NCBI RefSeq assembly: GCF_963678635.1
Contig: NC_087071.1
Span: forward strand, 10,739,088-10,803,087
Direction of reading: 5' to 3'
DNA length: 64,000 bases
DNA from: Symsagittifera roscoffensis
Taxonomy: Eukaryota > Xenacoelomorpha > Acoela > Convolutidae
Below the pieces are notes generated by a model. The model saw only the letters and a list, made by a program, of their open reading frames with translations, ran no database searches and was not told the origin of the DNA. Of this stretch, positions 9,457 through 18,958 are shown one piece after another. Position numbers and translations under genes: made by a program. Within the stretch, counting starts at the first letter, position 1. Every line of letters begins with the position of its first letter.

Positions 9457-10392
9457 CTACGTTTGTAAATTGGGAGTGAGAGTTGTGGTTAATCTGAATA
9501 ATTCGTCCTTATTTCTTTCAATATCGGTAGTGGTGTTATAGAGGGGTAGCGTGAGGGGGTTAGTGAAATTATGATAAGCTGTCCAATGAAGTGCGGGTAT
9601 TAATACATGTTCATCTACAAATTGACGTGGTTCAGGGTTAGGGTCGGATTGATTTAGTGTGTATTGGGGAAATAAAGGTAGGGTTATTTGGAGAAAAATC
9701 GTCGTATTGGTTTGGTCTGGATGATCGATATATTCTCGGGCGGTTCCGGGTTTGGATGGGAATGGGTGATTTGGGAATTGACGATTAAAAGTTCTATAAG
9801 CACGAAAAGTACTATTGGATGATTCTGTTGAAGAGGATGAATGAGCTAATGATGGAGTATAATCTGAAATTGGAGTAGGTGTTGGTGGATTTGATGATGT
9901 TATTGTTGATGATAATTGGTTAATAGTTAGGGTGTGGGGATATAGCAATTGTTGTTGGAGTATTATAAAATTATCTGGCTCTTCGGAAATTCGGATATTA
10001 TCTGGGGAGTTGTTGGTGGGGCGGTCATTATTGAATAGGGAGTAGGTTGGGGTTACTTGAGAAGGAGTGTAGGGGGATGCATGTTGGCTATGGGATTGTA
10101 TAGGTTGGAAAAGGGGTTTTGAAAAGGTTGTTGAGCTGGTCGGGGTATGTGTAGAAGGGGATGGTTCTGAATCGGCGATTTCGTCGGGGATTTCAATACC
10201 AGAATTATTGAATTGTGAAATTGTTGTATAAAATGTGATATCTGAGTTAGTGTCAGAATTCATGCCGGATGATGTGTTAGCTTGTGGTGAATCAGGTGGC
10301 GGAAAAGCAAAAAGTGGGATAATAAGGAGTGGATTTTGGAGGTTGGCAGGGTGGGAGTTTGATCGGTGGAGTGGTCCAATTTGTCTGCTCAT
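9457..10392 (-). CDS. ORF X, Ser/Thr/Pro-rich accessory protein (element A)
   Basis: 311 codons from an ATG at 10392, only 6 bp after the stop of the Env-like frame (10399). In copy D, without a 7-bp insertion, the two overlap as ATGA. The first 200 residues are low-complexity Ser/Thr/Pro/Asn-rich and probably disordered. The last 100 (from GTAREYIDHP to the end) look folded, with FVDEHV and LHWTAYHNF. ORF Y opens 6 bp beyond its stop in another frame, so X and Y may once have been one product. Copy D has stops in X. No family recognised; a phosphorylation-prone virion or regulatory protein is speculation. Confidence 0.6.
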   Translation of the reverse strand: MSRQIGPLHRSNSHPANLQNPLLIIPLFAFPPPDSPQANTSSGMNSDTNSDITFYTTISQFNNSGIEIPDEIADSEPSPSTHTPTSSTTFSKPLFQPIQSHSQHASPYTPSQVTPTYSLFNNDRPTNNSPDNIRISEEPDNFIILQQQLLYPHTLTINQLSSTITSSNPPTPTPISDYTPSLAHSSSSTESSNSTFRAYRTFNRQFPNHPFPSKPGTAREYIDHPDQTNTTIFLQITLPLFPQYTLNQSDPNPEPRQFVDEHVLIPALHWTAYHNFTNPLTLPLYNTTTDIERNKDELFRLTTTLTPNLQT

Positions 10393-10398
10393 CGTTGG

Positions 10399-11043
10399 CT
10401 AAAAACTAAAAAAATGATTATTTTGAGACTGAAAAGTGGTAGTATGGGGCTGTTCAAAGATTTGTTTGTATGTGTCGTCAAGTGGCGGGTGTTGTGTCAC
10501 TATATGTTGGATGGGGCTTTGTATGTGGCTGGGTCTTAAGTTTTGGGGAATTGTGATTGCTAAGTTTCGTGAGACTAAAGATAAAGGATGATTATTTGGC
10601 AAATGGGGTGCCGTAGCTAATGCGGTTGTAATATTATTTGAGTCATCGTATGTGTTGGGATTTGTTGATAGTTTTGTAATGTATTCTTTAATTTGTGCAT
10701 CTAGGAGGATTTTGTATATTGATGATGAAAATATTCCAAAAAATCCTGCAAATAATATGCGTGCTACGCTAGCTTGTCGGTTTACTTGTGTATGTATTGT
10801 GCATGTGTTATAGATTCCTTTTAGTAATGAGAAAAGAAATCCAATAAAATTAAACATTGTGTATAAGATAGTCAATCTTTCTAAGATGTAATATGGCCAT
10901 CCTAGAAAGGCTAGAACTTCGTTTTTGAGATTTACAAAGCTAAAGATATTGATTGGTGATATATCTTCTGGTCGATATTTTTCACCGTTTAAATATATGT
11001 AATCTTTGATGTCTTTAAAATATCCACTGTAGTCTTGTTGCAA
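10399..11043 (-). pseudogene. env: Env-like glycoprotein relic, C-terminal membrane part
   Basis: An open frame of 214 codons with no ATG at its start, so it is the tail of a longer protein. It has at least two hydrophobic stretches (around residues 43-80, with FNFIGFLFSLL, and around 93-110, with ILFAGFFGIF), then a polar Pro/Thr-rich tail. The position after integrase and the layout fit the stem, transmembrane and cytoplasmic parts of an Env-type glycoprotein, which would mediate membrane entry. Copy D repeats it at 49633-50280. I do not assign the fusion-protein class. Confidence 0.6.
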
Positions 11044-11298
11044 ATATCTGAAAATCTTGCTGTTTCTGCAAGTTTTCTTAAATTTTGTTTTATTGATTGT
11101 CGTTGTATAGTGTCCATTTGTGTTAGTAATTCTTGAAACTGTTGTGTTCTAATGTGATGTTGTATATCGATTTAGAATATATATACCTATCGATTGTAAA
11201 TCGATATTTGGATTACGGGCTATAGCGCGAATGCTTTCAGGTGAAAACTTTTTTTTAATGGTGGCATTATTGTCGGGTATGGTTTTAGTAGATATTAT

Positions 11299-12889
11299 TT
11301 ATCTTCGTCGGGATTTTTTTTGTACAACGTTGTGGCTATTGTGTGATCCACATGGTACTGATGTGTTCCAAAAATATGATCGTCTTGAGAGTGTATCAAC
11401 AAAATATACTTTATTTTTGTTGAATATGGGGATTACTTTGTAACATCTTTTATCTTCAAAACGTATAAGGGTAATTTTTTTTTGGTACAATTGTAATACC
11501 ATAAAATATTTCCTTTATAATCAATAAAATTTGATCTATTTCCGGATAACAAATATCCTGCATATGGTATTTTGAGGACTGCTAGTGCTAGTGACTGTAT
11601 AATTTGTCTTCTTTCAATTTCACATAATTGGTGTAGTGTTTCTAGTTCTGAGAGTGACATTTCTTGAAAAATTCTGCTTATTGTGTAATCTAGTTTCATG
11701 TCTAAATGTATATCATAGTGAATTGCGCCAAAATATGTGCGGTTCTTGAGTGATAGATCTTGTAATCGTGTACTATCGGCGTCTTGTGGTTTTAATTTTC
11801 CACCTATTCTTCCTATGTTTTTCTGAAATTTTACTGAAACATAAGGGTTCCGTCGGTAAGTGAATGAGATGTGAACATGGGGTCTACAATAAGATGTCCT
11901 GTATTCATATCGAAACCGTGTTTGTATTCAACAAGGATTTCTGAATACTGTGTTTTGTAAATCGGTTTTTTATATTTACATGCTAGTTCTGTTTCCGGGT
12001 ATATTTGAAATCGTCTTAGTTTTTTTTATGTTGAGGAAGTTTCTAAATTTGGCGATATTGCTTCTGATTTGATCAGGATTAACTTCTTCAAATGGGATTG
12101 ATTCGATAAAATATTTTTGGTGAAATTTAATCAATCTAGCGTCTATTTTTGCGACTTGAAAAACTGTGCATGTTTCTTCAGGAAACTATACAATGGTTGC
12201 TTGTGTGCGTGCTGTAGGATCGCAATATCCTTGGTCATTTTTGCAAAGAAGTAAAATGCCTTGGTAAAGAATTGTGTCGAATAGTCTTATAAAAGACTAC
12301 AGTTTTTTATATTTACATGCTAGTTCTGTTTCCGGGTATATTTGAAATCGTCTTAGTTTTTTTTATGTTGAGGAAGTTTCTAAATTTGGCGTTATTGCTT
12401 CTGATTTGATCAGAATTAACTTCTTCAAATGGGATTGATTCGATAAAATATTTTTGGTGAAATTTAATCAATCTAGCGTCTATTTTTGCGACTTGAAAAA
12501 CTGTGCATGTTTCTTCAGGAAACTATATAATGGTTGCTTGTGTGCGTGTTGTAGGATCGCAATATCCTTGGTCATTTTTGCAAAGAAGTAAAATGCCTTG
12601 GTAAAGAATTGTGTCGTTTTTTAAATCTCGTGTTATTTGTAATTTTTCAAGTTGTATTTTCCAATCAAAAAATATTATATCTATTTTTTGTATCTGCTTT
12701 GCAATTTGAGGGATTATTGATACCTATATGTGGTATCCAGTGTTTATCATTTAGATTGTATGTCAGTCTTCCGTGTGTTCCATGAAAGGGTAAATTTCTG
12801 TCTAGTCTAATGTGACCTTGGTGTTTTTCAATTTCTGCTTGATGTGCTAAGTCTGGGAAAACTTGAAAATTTACTAGTTTTCTATTCAT
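11299..12889 (-). pseudogene. env: Env-like glycoprotein relic, ectodomain part
   Basis: Short overlapping frames (12665-12889, 11433-11699, 11299-11502) together look like a Cys-containing ectodomain. One carries a helical LETLHQLCEIERRQI stretch and then AGYLLSGNRS, a pattern I associate with Env-like proteins of metazoan LTR elements. The next frame has two cysteines. The frames do not join, and a 337-bp tandem duplication at 11965-12616 breaks the region again, so this copy cannot make a full protein. Identification is moderate. Confidence 0.5.
11965..12616. repeat. Tandem duplication inside the Env relic
   Basis: About 315 bp (from gttttttatatttacatgc to aagaattgtgtcg) occurs at 11965-12279 and again at 12302-12616, offset 337 bp, with only a few differences. 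The 22-bp joint contains a small hairpin (agtctt ataa aagact). Confidence 0.9.
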
Positions 12890-13547
12890 TCCGTTGTTTT
12901 GTGTTAAGTTTAGTCGTCTAAGTTCATTCTTGCAGTCTCGAGGGTTAAGATGTAGTAATCTTTCTATATTACTTTAATAGAGAGATTCGTGGTCTAGTCG
13001 GTTTTTGTTTCCGTTTGAGACTTGCGAGCAATGTACTTTCTTTTCGGAAAACGTTGCTGTAAATTTGTATTCTGTTAATGTTTTGATCGTGCTTTTCAGT
13101 ATAGTGTGGCTACTATATTTGGTGTTTCTATAGCTTGTGGTTCGGATTTGCATTGTGTGACTTGATTTATAGCGTATTTGTGTAGGGTTTTTTGTTCGTT
13201 TTCTTTACAATCATAGCGTGTTACTAACAAATCCTGAGGTCCTGTACGAGGGGATGGATTTGTATGTTGTTCGGAAAAAATGGGTTATAAAATGTGATAT
13301 ATCCAATTGTGTTTTTGGTGTATCTATCGTATTTATATATTGCTTCAGTTGTTATAAATGGAGGAGGTAGTGATTGAGCTGTTATGTTTGGCGGACTTAG
13401 GGGAAAGGGGTGTTGAGCAATATTATTAAGTCTAGCTGTGATTTCAAATTTTAATTGGAGACTGTTTTGTTGAAGTATTTGAATGTTATGTTCTCGGATA
13501 TCATGTCGTGGATGTCTTGTCTATATTGTAGTCTATTAAGTGCCCAA

Positions 13548-14127
13548 CTATGGAGTCGGTTCATTTACTATGTTCGGTTCACCTTGTGTATATGAGTGTG
13601 TTGTCCAATATGGTGGTCTTTCTGTGGTGTCTGGGGGATTAAAAGGGTTTTCTCGAATTTGTTGTAATGTGGGGGTTGATTCTAGGTAGTCTGAGGGTAT
13701 ATTTGAGGTGCTATGTTGTGGAAGAAGTGTGGGAGTTTCTCGTAGTGTACTGCTTGAAATTTCTGAGGTAGTTGGTGTTGGTGATTGGAGTATATCAAAA
13801 TGAACTCTTGGGGTTTGAAAATTTCTATTTCTTCGCGGGTGTATAATTTGTCTGTTTATCTCAAATGTATTTTGATTTTGACTAAAGTGTCTGACTCGAT
13901 TGAGGTCATGTTGCAAGGTGGGATATAAGATATATGTTGGTTCACTTAAAGATGCTTGTCGGTGAAGTGGTTCTAGTGGTTCTGCGCGTGTCGTTCTTCA
14001 AAAGTGTATGGGTTGTCTTGAAAAGAAATACGTGTTGATGGTTGGGGATTGTTTGTAGTTGTAGGTGTTTTTGGATTTTTTTGGGATGTGGTTTGTGGGA
14101 GCTGGTTTGGTGGTGATTGATTAGCAA
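13548..14127 (-). pseudogene. Pro/Thr-rich frames between integrase and Env relic
   Basis: Two frames (13942-14127 and 13548-13916) encode Pro/Thr/Ser/His-rich, low-complexity sequence. They could be the N-terminal part of the Env-like ORF or a separate protein. No motif recognised. No second copy lies in the window for comparison. Confidence 0.35.
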
Positions 14128-15552
14128 CTTTGGAAAGTTAACTGAATTTTAATTGTTACTGGAAAATTTGTGTTTTTAATAATATTCTTCAATAAAAAGT
14201 ATCAAGAGAATAGTTGCTAGGGCAAACGTGACTATTGCTTTTTTTATACATTTGCACATTGTCATGATGAGGGGATTAAAAATGTGAGGAAAATTATGAA
14301 TAAAAGAAAAATATCTCTTCGACTGAAAATAGTTCGGATCATTTAGATAGGTTATTTGTATTTGTACCTGTAGATGGGGTCAAGGATTTGGGAAAGTTGG
14401 GGATATATTTCAAACAGGGAATAGAAAATTTAAAAATGATTGAAAAAAATTAAAGAAATTTTTATTAGAAATTCAAAAGTTTCAATGAAAAAGTATATCA
14501 AAAATTTAAATAGATTGAAAAAATTTGTGAAAAGATTTGGAAGTTTTTGTTTTATGTGATCAACTGTTATGGAAAGAAGCATTTAAGAAATGATTCGTTC
14601 GTCGGACATTTTTTAAAGTTTTGAGGCGAAATTCAAGTGTGGTCGAATTATTTATTGATTTTTTGACAAGTGGGTTGAGTTTCGTGAACATTGTTCAGGG
14701 CTATTTTATTGGTGTTCGGGATGTCTTCATAGTATTGTTTTCATTTGGTGAATAAATGGGGGTATCTTTGAAATATTTGTACTTTAGCTCAAATGATCGT
14801 GGGTCTTTTTTACTTAATGCTAAATTGCCATTTTTGGTTGGGGGACTTTTGAGTTCTGAATTGGGAAAAACTTCTTGATTTTTGCATAATCTGTTAGGGG
14901 AGGGTTATGATATTGAAGTAGTGTTCATTTTAGTCGTCAAGTTTTATGTAGTTGCTTATTTTTGACCTGGAGGTTGTAAAGTTATAGTTATAGATATGCC
15001 TGGAGATTAATTTCTATCGGCTAGATAAGTTTGTGTTAGAGATATAAAGGTGACAATTTGAGCGATTTCTTTGACTGAATTTAAACTAGAATTGATCGAG
15101 GTTATTTTCAGCATGTTTTTACAGAAATGTTAAGATTTCAAGCGATTAAAAAGGATGATTGCGGTAATCTAAATTAAAGTTGTTTCTGAAATTCAACTTT
15201 CTTTAATATTTTAGATTTTAGATTGTGGGATGAAAATTTTATAGTTTTTCTGTGGTTGTCTTCTAAGACGTGATAATTCTCTATGTTCGGATTTTTGTTG
15301 TTAATTTTGTAATAAATATTTTCTGTTGGTTTTCTATTTTTTCTTTCTTTTTGAGGTATATTGGGTTCTGGTGTGTTTGGTCTTTGAGAGTCTACATTTT
15401 GCTGTTGAAATGTGTTTGTATTTGTTGTGGTGATAATGTTTTGATTTTGCTCTTTTTGTGTGTTATTTTGGACGATGTGTAAACCTGTGAAAGATTATAT
15501 TTGAGTTAATTCGCGGAGTGCTTATTCTTTTGGGTAGTAAGGCAATAAGTTG
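14128..15552 (-). other. Element A internal region without supported ORF
   Basis: Between the integrase tail and the Pro/Thr-rich frames, the minus strand is interrupted by many stops in all frames. A short hydrophobic run near 14250 could be a signal-peptide relic. The plus-strand frame at 15270-15482 is probably chance. Confidence 0.4.
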
Positions 15553-16156
15553 TTACGGTGTTGAACGATTTATTTTTTTATTTAATTCAGTAAGTTTGTA
15601 TGTTACTTCGGTTGGTTTATTATTTATTTGGTAGGGTCCTTTTCGAAGTGGTTGTAATTTTTTGGAGATTCCTTTTTGTGTATTAAACTTAGGTATTGAA
15701 ACAAATGTTCCAATTTTTAAGTATGTGGCTGGCATGAAACGTGAATTAATTTGATTGTTCATATTTTGCCTTTGTAACAATTTTTTTGTTACTTTTTGGT
15801 AGGATTCATTGTGTTTTTTATCTCTTTTTAAAAGTCATTCGGTATGTGTACCGGAAGCTAATTTCAAAATTTGTGGATGATGAAAGTGATCTTCATCATG
15901 TGTGTGTAAGGATAGGTTATAACAAATTGAATCTTTGTTTGGTTGACAATAACCGTGCATTTTGATGAGCGTTTGCTGTAAACATAATGGGTTTTCGTGG
16001 CTTTTGATTCAAAACCATTTCGTAGGGTGACATTCCTAAAGTTGTTGTGATTTGTGAATTATAGGATAATGGGAATAATTTTACATCTGTTGACCATTCA
16101 GTATATCGCGTATCATTTCCATTAATGATGCATCTGAGATATTTTTGCAGTGAACG
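15553..16156 (-). pseudogene. pol: Element A integrase, C-terminal part (left of BEL1)
   Basis: The integrase reading frame resumes here after the BEL1 insertion. Read from 16151 downwards it continues straight from the right-hand piece at 25961. The end (15553-15780) contains LRKGPY within a GPY/F-type module, typical of Gypsy integrase C-termini. At least one frame change lies between about 15780 and 15960, so this part was already decaying. Confidence 0.65.
16152..16156. repeat. Target-site duplication, left copy (gaacg)
   Basis: gaacg directly precedes the left BEL1 LTR and is repeated at 25961-25965 directly after the right one. Removing BEL1 and one copy restores an uninterrupted integrase frame at the junction. 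Confidence 0.95.
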
Positions 16157-16455
16157 TGTTCGCGCTTAAATTAATGACGTCATTATAGCGCGAAAGTGAA
16201 AAAGCTAAAATTAGATTTGCTTAGACAAAAGGCCTTGAAAACTACTGGTTTGTCCGATTAAGGTCAGTTTGCCATCAAAATGTTTATAGATTTTTGAGAT
16301 TGTTGAAAACCGTATTGCTAAAATGCTAACCGAAAATGTTAAACTGATTGTTGTCATATATTACTTACTCTTCATATTATCTGTTAAGTTGCCGATAATT
16401 TACAGATTTTGAAGCAGGTTTTTGTAGATCTTACAGGATACGAGAGTGCGGCACA
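16157..16455 (+). repeat. 5' LTR of BEL1
   Basis: Begins tgttcgcgctt and ends gtgcggcaca (TG...CA). By eye identical to 25662-25960. Confidence 0.95.
16175..16195 (+). promoter_or_regulatory. CRE and E2F-like motifs in the BEL1 5' LTR
   Basis: A full palindromic CRE (TGACGTCA, 16175-16182) is followed by GCGCGAAA (16188-16195), the complement of an E2F-type TTTCGCGC. With CGCGCT near the LTR start and AGCGCG here, the LTR tip forms an imperfect inverted repeat. Repeated at 25680-25700. Factor binding is inferred from consensus only. Confidence 0.5.
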
Positions 16456-16458
16456 TTT

Positions 16459-16476
16459 TGGTCCGCCGACCCGGAC
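16459..16476 (+). other. BEL1 primer-binding-site candidate
   Basis: TGGTCCGCCGACCCGGAC starts three bases after the LTR. It would pair with a tRNA ending GTCCGGGTCGGCGGACCA, which resembles but does not exactly match the tRNA-Tyr 3' end. Confidence 0.55.
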
Positions 16477-16504
16477 ACGATATTCCGGACGATACTCCAG
16501 AGGA

Positions 16505-17320
16505 TTTTCAGGACGATATTCCGGACAGTACGACCCAATTGGCCGAAAGTGACCAATTAGCCGAAATTTTTCCAGAGACGACTCAATTGGCCGAAAGTGA
16601 CCAATTAGCCGAAATTTTTCCAGAGACGACACAATTGGCCGAAAGTGACCAATTAGCCGAAATTTTTCCAGAGACGACCCAATTGGCCGAAAGTGTCAAA
16701 TTAGCCGATATTTGTCGAAACACGACCCAAATTGTGCAATTAGCCGAAATTTGTTCAAACACGACCCAATTGGCCGAAATTGTGCAATTAGCCGAAATTT
16801 GTCCAAACACGACCCAATTGGCCGAAATTGTGCAATTAGCCGAAATTTGTCCAAACACGACCCAATTGGCCGAAATTGTGCAATTAGCCGAATTTGTCCA
16901 AACACGACCCAATTGGCCGAAATTGTGCAATTAGCCGAAATTTGTCCAAAAAAAACGACGCAATTGGCCGAAATTGTGCAATTAGCTGAAAGTTGCCCTA
17001 AAGTATCCCAAGTGGCCGAAAATGTCCAATTATCCGATATTTGTCCAAACACGACCCAATTGGCCGAAATTGTGCAATTAGCCGAAAGTTGCCCTGAAGT
17101 ATCCGAATTGGCAAAAATTGTCCAATTAGTCGACATTTGTCCAAACTTGACCCAATTGGCAGAAATTGTGCAATAGCCGAAAGTGGCCCGAAGATGCCGA
17201 ATTGGCCAGAAGTGTCTAATTAGCCAAAAATTGTCAGAAGGTGACCAATTGGCCGAAACGACCCAATTGGACGAAACGACCCGATTGTCCGAAAAGACCC
17301 GATTGTCCGAAACGTCCCAC
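16505..17320. repeat. 48-bp tandem repeats in the BEL1 leader
   Basis: About 17 units of 48 bp, each made of two related 24-bp halves (caattggccgaaa..., caattagccgaaa...). Early units carry 'tttttccagagacga', middle units 'tttgtccaaacacga', and late units degenerate. The array is open in several frames on both strands, so the apparent proteins (repeats of TTQLAE..QLAE) are probably by-products. E1 has a different, shorter leader repeat. Confidence 0.9.
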
Positions 17321-17489
17321 TTAGGAGAAGGGGAGGCCTTTTCAGGTATCCTGATTGTGGATTGTGGACACCCATTTTTTCTCGACACTCGAAGTTTTCT
17401 GTGGAATTTGGATTCTACCGGTGAACGCCTCTACAAAACTTGTAAGACTAAAAAACCAAAACTTTATCCATTTGTGCTAACTTGCTGAT

Positions 17490-18195
17490 TTGATGCTTTA
17501 AATTCTGATGCGAGGTTTTTTGATGGCAAAATCGTAACCCCCAATTTTTCTCTATACCAAAACCCGATCAGAAAATTTTTTGTGGTTTTAGGAAAAAACC
17601 GGCCTCATAAACCTTAATTACGTTATCCTAACACCGTGTTTCTAAGCTCAACACCGTATCGAAAAAAAAAGGCCAAAAATTTTGAAAAAAAAATTGAAAA
17701 TTTTTGATTTTTTTTTCCAAAAATTTTAAAGTTTTCCAAATTATTCAGCAAAGCGCCTAGTTTCATAATAATTTAATTTAAACGACCGAGTCGAGTTTTT
17801 TGCCCCAAGTTTTGGACTTAAAAAAAAAAAATCAAAATTTCGCAAACGCATCAGGTTATTGTTGGAACTTGAACCGTTGGGTGAAAACGTGGAAAAAAAA
17901 ATTTTCGGAAAAAAGAAAATTCGAAAAAAAAAAAAAAAAATTTTGGAAAATTTTCGGAAAAAATCCGAAATTTTCGAAAAAAAAAATCTGAAAAAACGCC
18001 GGGTTTATTCTTGAAACGTGGTGCAGCTAACTTAACTAGTTCAATTGGATAAAATTAGCCGTAGTCCAGACCCGTAGCGTATTATTAAGCAAATCGTCTT
18101 ACCTTTTGCTACAACCTTGTTAGCTCAGGGTGTTGCGGGAGGTCAGGTCGCGGTTTGCTTGATTCCCTCCCTCTTAAGTTGATTTAAATCACTAA
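17490..18195 (+). other. BEL1 leader, A/T homopolymer tract
   Basis: Non-coding leader with dense runs of A and T at 17660-17990 (aaaaattttcggaaaa type). The E1/E2 leaders have the same kind of tract at 44220-44370 and 53725-53875, so it is a feature of the element group. Confidence 0.5.
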
Positions 18196-18795
18196 ATGTT
18201 CATACTAGCTGCTAGCTCGCTGCACCACGCTTTGAAAAAACTGTCCCCCGCTTCGCAAAAGCGTGTATCTCAATCGTGCTTAGCCATTCCCGGGTTAAGT
18301 TTCAACCATAACGCAGTGAACGTCCGTAAAACTTGTCAGTATCAACTTGATCACTATCTCTTAAACCGAACCGACATTGTTATTTGGCACGACGCTGTTA
18401 ATAACTCTATTAGTCGACACCGTAGTAATAACTTTAACGCACTAACTCCTAACCAGCTTAAGAAGATTCTTTTAAACTATAAACGCAATATTTATGCAAT
18501 CGTTTACTGTAAGCGTGTAGGCACGGAAGATATATATAGTAAGTTGAAAGAGTCAGGTATATGAGTTATTAATATAGTAACAGACCTGATATCTAGAAGG
18601 AAGCAGAACCTCACTGAGTTAGGGCAAAAGTACTTAGAACTACACCAGGATCCCTCTCTAGAACTGAAAACGTTTACGATCCTTAGGCGTTATAGCAAGA
18701 ATTTGAAGTATATTATTTCAAAGAAAAATACTCCTAAGCCAGGAAAACGCAAGCGGCAAGCTAATCGAAACAGAAGAAATGCTGAGCAGCACTAG
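18196..18795 (+). pseudogene. BEL1 accessory ORF upstream of gag
   Basis: A 199-residue frame from an ATG at 18196 to TAG at 18793, broken once by TGA at 18562-18564. Its N-terminus (FILAASSLHH), middle (VIWHDAVNNSISRH) and IYAIVYC strand are shared with the accessory frame of E1/E2 (43149-43832) at roughly 45% identity. The C-terminal 40 residues are Lys/Arg-rich. Alternating hydrophobic strands with a small-residue turn and a WHD..NNS block recall SGNH-type hydrolases, but I cannot prove the fold. No membrane segment. gag-pol starts 163 bp downstream. E1 lacks this stop but has its own at another place, so the ancestral ORF was probably intact. Confidence 0.6.
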
Positions 18796-18958
18796 GAGTT
18801 AAATAAATTGCTTCTCTAAGGTGTGATATTGTTTAATGAGTCAGAATGTATTTATTAATACTAAATATAAGGTCTTATATTAATTATTCCCTTTTTTTTC
18901 TCTCAAACTGAGCAGTTGAGCGGTTGAGTAGAAGTGAACAAGTTTAAAAGTAATCAAA

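Noticed and set aside
11231-11443. Plus-strand frame repeated at 50478-50678
   Set aside because: Antisense to the Env-like relic; similarity is due only to the near-identical copies A and D.
16446-17388. Repeat proteins (TTQLAE type) on both strands of the 48-bp array
   Set aside because: No proper ATG, both strands open, and located in the leader before the accessory ORF; explained by the repeat unit.
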